Origin: Aquipseudomonas alcaligenes NBRC 14159
GTDB lineage: Bacteria; Pseudomonadota; Gammaproteobacteria; Pseudomonadales; Pseudomonadaceae
DNA length: 36,177 nt
Direction of reading: 5' to 3'
Assembly: GCF_000467105.1 (NCBI RefSeq)
Contig: NZ_BATI01000044.1
Location: forward strand, 1-36,177
Part shown: in pieces, positions 1 to 6,677 of the stretch
Layout: each line of letters begins with the position of its first letter
Position numbering within the stretch: the first letter of the stretch is position 1
Notes under the pieces: model-generated
Told to the model about the DNA's origin: nothing
Seen by the model: the letters and a program-made list of their open reading frames with translations, nothing else
Database searches by the model: none
Made by a program: the position numbers and the translations under genes

Positions 1-108
1 AGACTCCTCTCCAAATACTACGCCCAGCTATCTGCCGGGAAGCAACTGCCTCGCCCCATGGCGCTTCACATCATATCAAAGCCAAAGAACCCCCTCGCAA
101 CTAATTGA
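1..108 (+). CDS. Possible C-terminal end of a gene cut by the window edge
   Basis: Frame 1 is open from the first base for 35 codons and ends at TGA 106-108. The peptide has a mixed, protein-like composition (it includes LLSKYYAQLSAG and ends NPLATN) but I do not recognise a family. It lies directly upstream of a broken integrase, so it may belong to the same decayed integrated element. The stretch is short enough to be open by chance, and no upstream sequence is available to test it. Confidence 0.25.
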   Translation, partial: RLLSKYYAQLSAGKQLPRPMALHIISKPKNPLATN

Positions 109-150
109 TATACATAAATCTTCTGCGAAGGAGATACAGTAATTTGAACC

Positions 151-548
151 CTTAACGAGACGTTTCAGTGCGTCGCAAGACAACTCATTTCGGGAGGGGA
201 GACCTTCGCCAATATCAAGTCGAAGCGGGTTCGGTTGGTGCCGGCTTCGGTCTATCAGGCCAAGCGGCTAAAGAATCACTGGCGGTAGCATGGCCCATTC
301 ACTCAGTGCATGCTGACCTTAAGTCGAGTCCTTGGAACCACCTCGATTCGCTTACCTGCAGGTCAGGCCACCCATGTGCTGCGCCACAGCTTCGCGAGCC
401 ACTTCGTGATGCGAGGCGGGAACATCCTGGTACTGCAGAAAATCCTGGGCACTCGTCGCTAACGATGACTATGCGCTATGCACACCTGGCCCCGGATCAT
501 CTTCAAGAGGCTTTGCGTCCAAACCCTTTAGAAACTACTTCACCCTAA
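151..548 (+). pseudogene. Tyrosine recombinase (phage-type integrase) remnant, frameshifted and with an internal stop
   Basis: The catalytic half of a phage-type tyrosine recombinase can be read only by joining frames. Frame 1 gives ETFANIKSKRVRLVP (from 199), an in-frame TAG at 286-288, then GQATHVLRHSFASHF (from 361), which carries the HxxR box, and QKILG. The text then continues one base out of phase as HSSLTMTMRYAHLAPDH, which holds the second histidine of box II and the nucleophilic tyrosine. Restoring a single C near position 450 would rebuild the usual ILGHSS motif, so a one-base deletion is likely. No N-terminal DNA-binding domain is visible upstream. The enzyme would have catalysed site-specific integration or excision; this copy cannot. 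Its last 14 bases overlap the convergent DUF4124 gene. The tRNA-Ser gene 0.7 kb away is a plausible former attachment site, but I found no repeated tRNA 3' end. Confidence 0.85.
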
Positions 549-1107
549 CCCACTCGGTGGGCTCAAGGACTCCTAGTTCGTCCTTGCGCTTTACCAATAT
601 CGATTGCGCTCTAATCGCAATGACTCGATAGATAGTTATCTCAGGGCGGAAAGGCACTGTTTCCCCATTGACGAAGGTGCTGCTGGCCTTCTTCTCATCA
701 ATGAGCAAACCACCGCTCTCAACACGCCACACCCCACTTCCTCGCCCTTCACCCCACCCTGGCGTTTTCCACTCCCGCACAAAGGTGCCATCTGCATTGA
801 ATGTCCAATCAGAAGTACCCGGATATTCAACTGCAAGCCGCCACTTTCCTATGATCGCTGAGGCTTGAAGAGCAGAAGCTTCGGAGCCAGAACCCTGCGC
901 ATCACTGACGGGTTCTGCTTGGATGGATGTCGGCGCCAGAGAAGTGCTGCTGTGTGTGGGAATCTCTTCAGCAGCTCCTCCAGCGGGAGGGACGCTACTG
1001 AACTGAACCTTCCCGTTGGCATCCGTCCATTTGTAGATTTGCGCACTCACCGATAAAGGTATGCCCAGTAGAAAAAACAGAAGGACTACCACACGCTCCT
1101 TGTTCAT
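535..1107 (-). CDS. Exported DUF4124 domain protein
   Basis: The 190-residue product begins with a signal peptide (hydrophobic residues about 5-22, likely cleavage after SVSA). A DUF4124 module follows directly: QIYKWTDANGKVQFSS at about 23-38, the usual short N-terminal beta module of small periplasmic proteins in pseudomonads. After a Ser/Ala/Pro-rich linker (about 45-83), residues 85-190 resemble a lipocalin-like or META-type beta domain (IIGKWRL, WTFNADGTF, GSGVWRVE), a resemblance and not a firm assignment. The start is supported by AAAGGAG six bases before ATG. The function is unknown. The gene lies between an integrase scar and a tRNA, so it may be cargo of the old element. No partner gene is adjacent on the same strand. 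Confidence 0.85.
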   Translation of the reverse strand: MNKERVVVLLFFLLGIPLSVSAQIYKWTDANGKVQFSSVPPAGGAAEEIPTHSSTSLAPTSIQAEPVSDAQGSGSEASALQASAIIGKWRLAVEYPGTSDWTFNADGTFVREWKTPGWGEGRGSGVWRVESGGLLIDEKKASSTFVNGETVPFRPEITIYRVIAIRAQSILVKRKDELGVLEPTEWVRVK

Positions 1108-1208
1108 TGAATGCTCCTTTGTATGCGCCAGATTCCAGCCGCAAGGGAATCAGCATCGAGACTCAATGCCAAGAATCTTCGACACCTTATCGACACATTT
1201 CCCGCCCC

Positions 1209-1249
1209 AAAAGCAAAAGCCCCGAAAACACGTATGCTTTCAGGGCTTT
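1209..1249 (-). terminator. Rho-independent terminator after tRNA-Ser
   Basis: A 12-bp stem (1216-1227 with 1238-1249, one G-U pair on the minus-strand RNA) has a 10-base loop. On the minus strand it is followed by an interrupted U-run (TTTTGCTTTT). It lies 13 bases beyond the encoded CCA of the tRNA, as expected for a monocistronic tRNA unit. Confidence 0.8.
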
Positions 1250-1261
1250 AGCAATGGGTTC

Positions 1262-1352
1262 TGGCGGTGAAGGAGGGATTCGAACCCTCGATACGGTTTC
1301 CCGTATACACACTTTCCAGGCGTGCTCCTTCAACCGCTCGGACACTTCACCG
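1262..1352 (-). tRNA. tRNA-Ser (anticodon GGA)
   Basis: The minus-strand sequence folds as a class II tRNA. The 7-bp acceptor stem is CGGTGAA with TTCACCG, the D-arm has the GAGCGGTTGAAGGAG consensus, and the anticodon loop is CTGGAAA with anticodon GGA (plus-strand 1315-1317). A long variable arm (TACGGGAAACCGTA) and GGTTCGAATCC in the T-arm follow, and a genome-encoded CCA (1262-1264) ends the gene. The long variable arm and anticodon make it serine, reading UCC/UCU. Length is 91 nt including CCA. A promoter lies upstream and a terminator downstream. tRNA 3' ends are common integrase targets, and an integrase remnant lies on the 3' side. Confidence 0.97.
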
Positions 1353-1389
1353 GATCTCGCCGTACCAGTCTGGTCCGTCGAGGCGCGCT

Positions 1390-1418
1390 AATGTAGCCGC
1401 ACGTTCCTTCGAATGCAA
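1390..1418 (-). promoter_or_regulatory. Sigma-70 promoter of tRNA-Ser
   Basis: On the minus strand, -35 TTGCAT (1413-1418) and -10 TACATT (1390-1395) are separated by exactly 17 bases. A GC-rich discriminator follows (AGCGCGC), typical of stringently controlled stable-RNA promoters. The 5' end of the tRNA lies 37 bases beyond the -10 box. Confidence 0.75.
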
Positions 1419-1443
1419 ACTTTTTTTCAGTCGATTCATGCGC

Positions 1444-1629
1444 TTATGCAGAATGGCCGGAATCCGGGTCAAGGTGCCGGGCGCCGAACAGCAGGTAGCC
1501 CAGGGATACGAACAGGCTGAAGGCCGACAGCAGCAACACGCCGGACTGGCTGTGGCTATGGGGGCTGCTGGCCAGCAGGGTCAGGCCGATCAGCAGCAAC
1601 GGCAGCAGATAGGGAATGAGACGGGTCAT
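1444..1629 (-). CDS. Small two-helix membrane protein, function unknown
   Basis: The 61-residue protein MTRLIPYLLPLLL... has two hydrophobic segments (about residues 4-20 and 29-48) separated by a short polar turn (SSPHSHSQSG). It is therefore probably an inner-membrane hairpin. I chose ATG 1627-1629 over an upstream ATG in the same frame because AGGAG sits seven bases before it. No domain is recognised. It lies alone between the tRNA-Ser promoter and a divergent crotonase gene. The tail (GARHLDPDSGHSA) is polar and probably cytoplasmic or periplasmic. Confidence 0.65.
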   Translation of the reverse strand: MTRLIPYLLPLLLIGLTLLASSPHSHSQSGVLLLSAFSLFVSLGYLLFGARHLDPDSGHSA

Positions 1630-1821
1630 GGCGATGCTCCTCAGGTGCGCGACCAACCTAAGTCACTGCTGGGTATAGCAGCCAATTGCCGATACCGATG
1701 GGGCTGATAGGCAGTCAGGCGACGGGCGGATGACCCTCCGGTCAGCCAAAGCGCTTTACCCCCGGCCCCGTGCTGGGTAACGTCAGCGCCACTTCCAGCC
1801 ACCCGCACTAGGATTTGCGCC

Positions 1822-2511
1822 ATGAGCGACCTGATCAGCTATCAACTCGAAGACGGCATCGCCACCCTGACCCTCAACAACGGCAAGGTGAATGCCATCT
1901 CCCCCGACGTGATCGTCGCCTTCAATGCCGCCCTGGATCAGGCCGTGCAGGACCGCGCCGTGGTGATCATCACCGGTCAGCCGGGCATCCTCTCCGGCGG
2001 CTACGACCTCAAGGTGATGACTTCCAGCCCGCAGAATGCCGTGGCCCTGGTCACCGCCGGCTCCACCCTGGCGCGCCGCATGCTGGCTCACCCCTACCCG
2101 ATCATCGTCGCCTGCCCGGGCCACGCCATCGCCAAGGGCGCCTTCATCCTGCTGTCGGCCGACTACCGCATCGGCGTGGAAGGCCCGTTCAACATCGGCC
2201 TGAATGAAGTGCAGATCGGCATGACCATGCACCACGCCGGCATCGAACTGGCGCGCGACCGCCTGCGCCGCTCCGCCTTCCACCGCTCGGTGATCAACGG
2301 CGAGATCTTCAACCCCGAAGGTGCCGTGGATGCAGGCTTCCTCGACAAGGTGGTACCGGCCGAGCAGCTGATGGCCACCGCAGTTGCCGCCGCTCAGCAG
2401 CTGAAGAAGATCAACATGACCGCGCACAAGAACACCAAGCTGAAGGTACGCAAGGCCTTCCTGGAGACCCTGGACAAGGCCATCGAACTGGACCAGCAGC
2501 ACCTCGGCTGA
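1822..2511 (+). CDS. Enoyl-CoA hydratase/isomerase family (crotonase) protein
   Basis: The 229-residue protein has the crotonase fold: GIATLTLNNGKVNAIS at the N-terminus, an oxyanion-hole segment at SGGYDLKVM (about 58-66), and the second segment PGHAIAKGAFILLSADYRIG (about 95-114). Family members hydrate or isomerise acyl-CoA thioesters in the cytoplasm. The usual catalytic glutamates of true hydratases are not obvious: the sequence after the second segment reads LNEVQIGMTMHHAG, which keeps one glutamate. The substrate is therefore open. The length is short for a hydratase (about 257) but normal for this crotonase subgroup. The start is supported by AGGA eight bases upstream. A strong terminator follows 20 bases after the stop, so it is monocistronic. 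Pseudomonads have a close equivalent annotated only as enoyl-CoA hydratase/isomerase. Confidence 0.93.
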   Translation: MSDLISYQLEDGIATLTLNNGKVNAISPDVIVAFNAALDQAVQDRAVVIITGQPGILSGGYDLKVMTSSPQNAVALVTAGSTLARRMLAHPYPIIVACPGHAIAKGAFILLSADYRIGVEGPFNIGLNEVQIGMTMHHAGIELARDRLRRSAFHRSVINGEIFNPEGAVDAGFLDKVVPAEQLMATAVAAAQQLKKINMTAHKNTKLKVRKAFLETLDKAIELDQQHLG

Positions 2512-2530
2512 GCCCAGCGCCCGATGCACA

Positions 2531-2558
2531 AGCCCGGCCCAGTGCCGGGCTTTTTGTT
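2531..2558 (+). terminator. Rho-independent terminator of the crotonase gene
   Basis: A perfect 8-bp stem AGCCCGGC/GCCGGGCT (2531-2538 with 2544-2551) has a five-base loop and is followed by TTTTTGTTT. Confidence 0.92.
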
Positions 2559-2671
2559 TGCGGCGATCAGCGGGGAAACGCCTGGCAACAACCTCTGATC
2601 GGCGTCAATTGCCGAAAGCAGTGCACACCCGTAAACTTCGCCACCTTTTATCTGCCGGTAGGCTCTCCAGA

Positions 2672-3394
2672 ATGCTTTTCCTCGCGCGTATGTTGTTGAT
2701 GGGCCTGCACTTTATTGTTGCAGGCGTGCTCGGCCTGCTACTCGGCCTGTGCCGCCCATTCAATCCGGACAACAGTCGACTGTGCGCGCGCCTGTACTCG
2801 CTGCCGGCGCTGTGCCTGCTGCGCCTGCGGGTGAAAACCGAGGTCAGCAGCCTGTTCGGCCAGGATCGTCCGTGCGTGGTGGTGGCCAATCACCAGTCCA
2901 ACTACGACCTCTATGTGCTCGGCCGCGTGGTGCCGCCGCGCACCGTGAGCATCGGCAAGAAGAGCCTGAAGTGGATTCCCTTCTTCGGCCAACTGTACTG
3001 GCTGGCCGGCAACGTGCTGATCGACCGTGGCAACGGGCGCCAGGCCAAGCAGGCCATGCTGCAGACCACCGAGACCCTGCAGCAGCGCGACACCTCCATC
3101 TGGGTGTTCCCCGAAGGCACGCGCAATCTGGGCAAGGGCCTGCTGCCGTTCAAGAAAGGCGCCTTCCAGATGGCCATCGCCGCCGGCGTGCCGATCATTC
3201 CGGTGTGCGTCAGCACCTACGCCAACCGCCTCAAGATCAATAGCTGGAGCAGCGGCAAGGTGCTGATTCGCTCGCTGCCGGCCATCCCCACGCTGGGCCT
3301 GACCCTGGACGATCTGCCCCAGCTGATGGAGCGCTGCCAGCAGATGATGCGCGAGAGCATCGAGCAGCTCGACCTGCAACTGACCAAGGCCTGA
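2672..3394 (+). CDS. plsC: 1-acyl-sn-glycerol-3-phosphate acyltransferase (PlsC family)
   Basis: The 240-residue protein starts with a membrane anchor (residues about 2-24, LFLARMLLMGLHFIVAGVLG). It carries the two diagnostic acyltransferase motifs: NHQSNYD with H74 and D79 (HX4D, catalytic) and FPEGTRN at 146-152 (glycerol-3-phosphate binding). It also has the later PIIPV block. These enzymes acylate lysophosphatidate at the inner membrane to make phosphatidate. Length fits the family (about 240-250). ATG 2672 was chosen because the protein then begins with the membrane segment, although the ribosome site is weak; the upstream extension reads as non-coding. Pseudomonads carry several PlsC paralogues, so this may be a secondary enzyme or act on another lysolipid. 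It precedes corA by 54 bases on the same strand. Confidence 0.92.
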   Translation: MLFLARMLLMGLHFIVAGVLGLLLGLCRPFNPDNSRLCARLYSLPALCLLRLRVKTEVSSLFGQDRPCVVVANHQSNYDLYVLGRVVPPRTVSIGKKSLKWIPFFGQLYWLAGNVLIDRGNGRQAKQAMLQTTETLQQRDTSIWVFPEGTRNLGKGLLPFKKGAFQMAIAAGVPIIPVCVSTYANRLKINSWSSGKVLIRSLPAIPTLGLTLDDLPQLMERCQQMMRESIEQLDLQLTKA

Positions 3395-3448
3395 CCCGCC
3401 CGCCACCCATGGGTTAAGCTGCCGGCATCGCCACGCAGAGGAAAGCCC

Positions 3449-4420
3449 ATGGGTCAGGTCGTTGCCGCCGCCGCGTATCACAAAGGCCGCAAAGTCGCCG
3501 ATATCGCCCTCGACGAAGGACACCAGTGGGCCGCCAGGCCCGAGCATTTCGTCTGGATCGGCCTGCGCGACCCCGGCAGCAGCGAGCTGCACACCCTGCA
3601 GGAGCAGTTCGGCCTGCATGAGCTGGCCATGGAAGACGCCATCGCCCAGCACACCCGCGCCAAGCTGGAAATCTTCGGCGACGCCCTGTTCATGGTGCTC
3701 TACTCGTCGATCCGCAAGGACGGCCGCCTCGAGTTCGTCGAGACCCAGCTGTTCGCCGGCAAGGGCTATGTGATCAGCGCCCGCTACGGCAACTCCGCGC
3801 CCTACTCCACCGTGCGCCAGCGCTGCGAGGCGCGTCCGCTGCTACTGGAGCACGGCGAGGACTTCGTGCTGTACGCGCTAATGAGCTTCGTGATCGAGAA
3901 CTACCGGCCGCTGCTGGATTGCATTCATGGCGAGCTGGAGGACATCGAGGAGGCCATTTTGGGCCGGCCGTTGCAGCAAGGCGATGTCGAACGCATCCAC
4001 GGCCTGCGCCGCGATCTGCTGCGCCTGCGCCGGCAGGTTGCACCCATGACGGAGATCTGCAAGGAGCTGCAACAGCTCGACTTCCCGTTCATCGACAAGC
4101 ACATGCGCCCGTATTTCCGCGACATCGCGATCCACGTCAGCCGCCTGATGGAAGACCTCACCGGGCTGCGCGAGATGGCCGACCACGCGATCGAGATCGG
4201 CCTGCTGCTGGAGTCGTCGCGACAAAGCCTGACCCAGCGCAAGTTCGCCGCCTGGGCGGCGATCCTGGCTTTCCCCACTGCCGTAGCAGGCATCTACGGG
4301 ATGAACTTCCAGAACATGCCGGAGCTGACCTGGCACTACGGCTACTTCGGCGTGCTCGGCATCATCGGCATCGGCTGCGTCGGGCTGTTCGCCAACTTCA
4401 AGCGCATGGGCTGGCTGTAG
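3449..4420 (+). CDS. corA: CorA-family magnesium/divalent metal ion transporter
   Basis: The 323-residue protein has a large soluble N-terminal domain and two C-terminal membrane helices (about 262-283 and 297-317). The signature YGMNF lies at the end of the first helix (GMN at 284-286), which forms the selectivity ring of the pentameric channel. It mediates Mg2+ (also Co2+ or Ni2+) flux across the inner membrane. The pore-loop sequence after GMN is QNMPEL, which keeps the MPEL element of bona fide CorA. Length matches E. coli CorA (316). The ATG is preceded by AGAGGAAA at good spacing. The gene is convergent with the following amidotransferase gene and separated from it by a hairpin. I see no Mg-sensing leader in the 54-base gap after plsC. 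Confidence 0.95.
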   Translation: MGQVVAAAAYHKGRKVADIALDEGHQWAARPEHFVWIGLRDPGSSELHTLQEQFGLHELAMEDAIAQHTRAKLEIFGDALFMVLYSSIRKDGRLEFVETQLFAGKGYVISARYGNSAPYSTVRQRCEARPLLLEHGEDFVLYALMSFVIENYRPLLDCIHGELEDIEEAILGRPLQQGDVERIHGLRRDLLRLRRQVAPMTEICKELQQLDFPFIDKHMRPYFRDIAIHVSRLMEDLTGLREMADHAIEIGLLLESSRQSLTQRKFAAWAAILAFPTAVAGIYGMNFQNMPELTWHYGYFGVLGIIGIGCVGLFANFKRMGWL

Positions 4421-4430
4421 CACGCAGCAC

Positions 4431-4453
4431 GGGCCGGCAGCCAGGGCCGGCCC
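4431..4453. terminator. Hairpin between convergent genes, possible bidirectional terminator
   Basis: A perfect 8-bp GC stem GGGCCGGC/GCCGGCCC (4431-4438 with 4446-4453) with a seven-base loop sits between the stops of corA and the opposing amidotransferase gene. There is no U-run on either side, so intrinsic termination would be weak. Confidence 0.45.
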
Positions 4454-4466
4454 GCTAGCGGAGCCC

Positions 4467-5195
4467 TCAGGCGCTTTCCGCGTCCTTGCCCTGGGCCACG
4501 AAGCGCATCATCCACTCCGCCACTGTCGCACCCTGGTGCTGGTGCGCCAGGCTCTCCACGGCACGGCTGTAGACTGGCTCACCAATGCACTTCTGGCGGA
4601 TGTCGAGCAGCGCACGCGAGTAGTCGTGGACGAACTCCGGGTGGCCCTGGAAGCACAGCACCTGATCCTCGATGCAGTAGGCCGCCACCGGACAGAACTC
4701 GCTGGAGGCCAGCAGCGTGGCCTTTTCCGGCAGCGCGGTGACCTGGTCCTGGTGGCTGATCAGCAGGGTCAGCTCCTCCAGCGCCGGGCTCATCCACTGC
4801 GGCCGCTGCTTCACCTCGTAACGGTGAATGCCCACCCCCCAGCCCTGGCTGGCACGTTCGGCGCGGCCGCCCAGCAGCAGGGCCAGCAGCTGGTGGCCGA
4901 AGCAGATGCCGAGCAGCTTGTCGCCGTTCTCGTAGCGCTCTAGCAGGAAGGTCTTGAGCGTCTGGATCCAGGGATCGCTGCCGAACGAATCGGCCTTGCT
5001 GCCCGTCACCAGGTAGGCGTCATAGCGCTCGCCGGCCGCCGGGTAGTCACCCTGCACCACGTTGAACACCTCGAATTGCGCCGCCAGCGGTTGCTGCGCG
5101 AACAGCCGCTGAAACATGCGGCCGTAGCCCTGATATTGGTCGACCAGTTCGGGGCGGAGTACATCGGTTTCCAGAATGCAGATACGCAGCGACAT
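4467..5195 (-). CDS. Class I glutamine amidotransferase-like protein
   Basis: The 242-residue protein has a single GATase1 domain with an intact catalytic triad. The nucleophile is C98 in GICFGHQ, with H185 and E187 in GHPEF. Such stand-alone proteins hydrolyse glutamine, or gamma-glutamyl compounds such as gamma-glutamylputrescine-like amides, in the cytoplasm. The N-terminus (MSLRICILETDVL, then QGYGRMFQRL) is typical of the GuaA-like subgroup annotated in pseudomonads as 'probable amidotransferase', whose substrate is unknown. ATG 5193-5195 was chosen because the conserved beta strand starts there, although the upstream frame is open and the ribosome site is weak. It is transcribed alone and diverges from two small ORFs. 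A second, distinct amidotransferase of similar size lies at 18.6 kb. Confidence 0.9.
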   Translation of the reverse strand: MSLRICILETDVLRPELVDQYQGYGRMFQRLFAQQPLAAQFEVFNVVQGDYPAAGERYDAYLVTGSKADSFGSDPWIQTLKTFLLERYENGDKLLGICFGHQLLALLLGGRAERASQGWGVGIHRYEVKQRPQWMSPALEELTLLISHQDQVTALPEKATLLASSEFCPVAAYCIEDQVLCFQGHPEFVHDYSRALLDIRQKCIGEPVYSRAVESLAHQHQGATVAEWMMRFVAQGKDAESA

Positions 5196-5414
5196 TGAGC
5201 GGATTACCTGAGGCGACCTGGGGTGGTTGAGAAGGCGCCTAGCGTGCATCGAAGCCCCCTGGAACGCAATATCCACGGGGCTTTCCGACGCCATCGGGCG
5301 ATGTTCGGCAACTATCACTGCATTCGATAGCAACCATGCCGAGCATTCACTTCTGTCGATGGCCGAGCTCGGCAAAGATGCAGCCGTACCCAGCCACTCC
5401 CAGAGGAACCCAAC

Positions 5415-5516
5415 ATGAGCAGTTTTGCCGCCATCGCCAGCCTGATCGCCGCCTCGGCCTTCCACAGCGCCCCGGCCACCCACCAGCCAGCCCAGCAGGA
5501 CCGCGCCCGCCAGTAA
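5415..5516 (+). CDS. Small ORF, 33 residues, possibly exported or membrane-active
   Basis: ATG 5415 is preceded by AGAGGA at good spacing and opens a 33-codon frame. The N-terminal half is Ala/Ser-rich and hydrophobic (SSFAAIASLIAASAF) and the tail is polar (HQPAQQDRARQ). I do not recognise it. It stands 32 bases upstream of a second small ORF with its own ribosome site, and the two probably share a transcript. It could be a translated leader or a small envelope peptide. Codon choice is C/G-ending as in the neighbours, which favours a real gene. Confidence 0.5.
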   Translation: MSSFAAIASLIAASAFHSAPATHQPAQQDRARQ

Positions 5517-5548
5517 CCCTGGCGGCGTGCCCATTCGGAGAATCAGCC

Positions 5549-5758
5549 ATGACCATCACCGAAGCCTTCGGCAACAGCAACAGCTACGGCGTGACCTACG
5601 TCAGCCTCAGCGACTCCGGCCTGCACTTCGAGTCCGAAGCGGCCGTACACATGGATGACGGCAGCCTGCTGACCCTGCGCATGCCGACCCGGCAGAGCGA
5701 GAAACTGGCCATCCACGACCTGGTGTGCCTGCAGCACGGCTGGTGCCAGGCCGCCTGA
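5549..5758 (+). CDS. Small conserved-looking protein, 69 residues, function unknown
   Basis: The frame MTITEAFGNSNSYG... runs 69 codons, with GGAG eight bases before the ATG and species-typical codons. The protein looks soluble and beta-rich (YGVTYVSLSDSGLHFESEAAVHMDDGSLLTLRMP). It has no signal peptide or helix, and two cysteines lie near the C-terminus (VCLQHGWCQAA), spaced CX5C. No family is recognised. It follows the 33-residue ORF after 32 bases and is convergent with a periplasmic binding-protein gene seven bases after its stop. With the preceding ORF it forms a small rightward unit divergent from the amidotransferase gene. Confidence 0.7.
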   Translation: MTITEAFGNSNSYGVTYVSLSDSGLHFESEAAVHMDDGSLLTLRMPTRQSEKLAIHDLVCLQHGWCQAA

Positions 5759-5764
5759 TGCGGC

Positions 5765-6541
5765 TCAGGGTGTGCTCAGGCGCAGCGCCACTTCCTCACC
5801 CAGATGCCGGGCCAGAATACGCCGCCAGCTGCCGTCCATGCGCATCACCGCGAAGGCCTGTTCCATCTGCCCGCGCAACTGATCGGCCTGCAGCAGCACC
5901 GGGCTGCCGGCGATGAAGCTGGTATTGAAGCTGATGGGCTGCCCCGCCTGCACCTGATCAATGGGATAGCCGAGGCGCCGCCACAGGTACAGCACGCGCA
6001 AATCGATCTCGTACCAGGAGCGCACCCGCCCGCTATGCAGCATGCGCGCCGCCTGCTCGGGATCGGTCACCTCCACCACCGTCTGGCCGTCCTGCTTCAG
6101 CGCCTGCGCTTCCTGCGCGCGTGGCGTGCCGCCCATCACCACCACAGGGCCGGCAGCCAGCGCCTCCGCCAAGTTGTCGAAGCGCTGCTCGGTGCTCGCC
6201 AGCACATAGGAGGTGGGCAACACGCTCAGCAGCCAGACGAAGTGCTGCTCGCGCTCGGCGGTGCGCCCCAGGTTGAGCACGATGCCGTGCGGATCACCCG
6301 CCACCGCCACCTGTACGCGCTTCCAGGGCACGCTGTGGTAGTGGCACTCACGCTGCAGGCGCCGGCACAGCTCCGCCATCAGGTCGCCATATACGCCGCG
6401 GTTGTCGGGTTTGTCATCGGCGAAAGGCATCTGCCCCTGACCGACATAGATATTCAATGCCTCGTCATCTGCCGCGACGGTGCTCGCCATCAACGCCAGC
6501 AGCAAGGCCACCAGCGCATATCTGAGTCGATGAATAATCAC
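5765..6541 (-). CDS. Periplasmic solute-binding protein, family 3-like
   Basis: The 258-residue product has a signal peptide (hydrophobic 8-22, probable cleavage after STVAA) and a family-3 extracellular binding-protein fold. Visible blocks are PFADDKPDNRGVYGDLMAELCRRLQ at about 39-63, VVMGGTPRAQEAQAL near 133-147, and the C-terminal AFAVMRMDGSWRRILARHLG. These are the usual two-lobe features. Such proteins capture amino acids or similar small molecules, but no permease or ATPase gene is nearby, so it may be an orphan sensor or receptor protein. The start is GTG (minus strand, 6539-6541), supported by GAGGGACAG just upstream and by the signal peptide starting there. Possible sigma-S control is suggested by a CTATACT box about 30 bases upstream. 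Confidence 0.85.
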   Translation of the reverse strand: MIIHRLRYALVALLLALMASTVAADDEALNIYVGQGQMPFADDKPDNRGVYGDLMAELCRRLQRECHYHSVPWKRVQVAVAGDPHGIVLNLGRTAEREQHFVWLLSVLPTSYVLASTEQRFDNLAEALAAGPVVVMGGTPRAQEAQALKQDGQTVVEVTDPEQAARMLHSGRVRSWYEIDLRVLYLWRRLGYPIDQVQAGQPISFNTSFIAGSPVLLQADQLRGQMEQAFAVMRMDGSWRRILARHLGEEVALRLSTP

Positions 6542-6572
6542 CTGTCCCTCGGCCCGAATCGAACACCCTGCG

Positions 6573-6579
6573 AGTATAG
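6573..6579 (-). promoter_or_regulatory. CTATACT -10 element upstream of the solute-binding protein gene
   Basis: The minus strand reads CCTATACTC about 32 bases before the GTG start. CTATACT is the classic sigma-S (RpoS)-preferred -10 element. No good -35 hexamer is seen at the expected distance, which also fits RpoS-type promoters. Confidence 0.45.
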
Positions 6580-6605
6580 GCGCTGCCCCTTCGCCCCCCT
6601 AAAAC

Positions 6606-6630
6606 AAAACCGGCCACCAGGGCCGGTTTT
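6606..6630. terminator. Rho-independent terminator, mainly for the leftward beta-oxidation operon
   Basis: A perfect 10-bp stem AAAACCGGCC/GGCCGGTTTT (6606-6615 with 6621-6630) with a five-base loop. On the minus strand it is followed by TTTTGTTTT and lies about 48 bases after the dehydrogenase stop. Its A/T ends make it partly symmetrical, so it could also stop rightward transcription. Confidence 0.88.
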
Positions 6631-6677
6631 GTTCACGCCTGTTTCACGGAAAAACCGCGAGCCAGACAGCGGGACAC

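Noticed and set aside
1262..1352. tRNA 3' end as a proven attachment site
   Set aside because: No second copy of the tRNA 3' end was found in the window, so the link with the integrase remnant stays a hypothesis.
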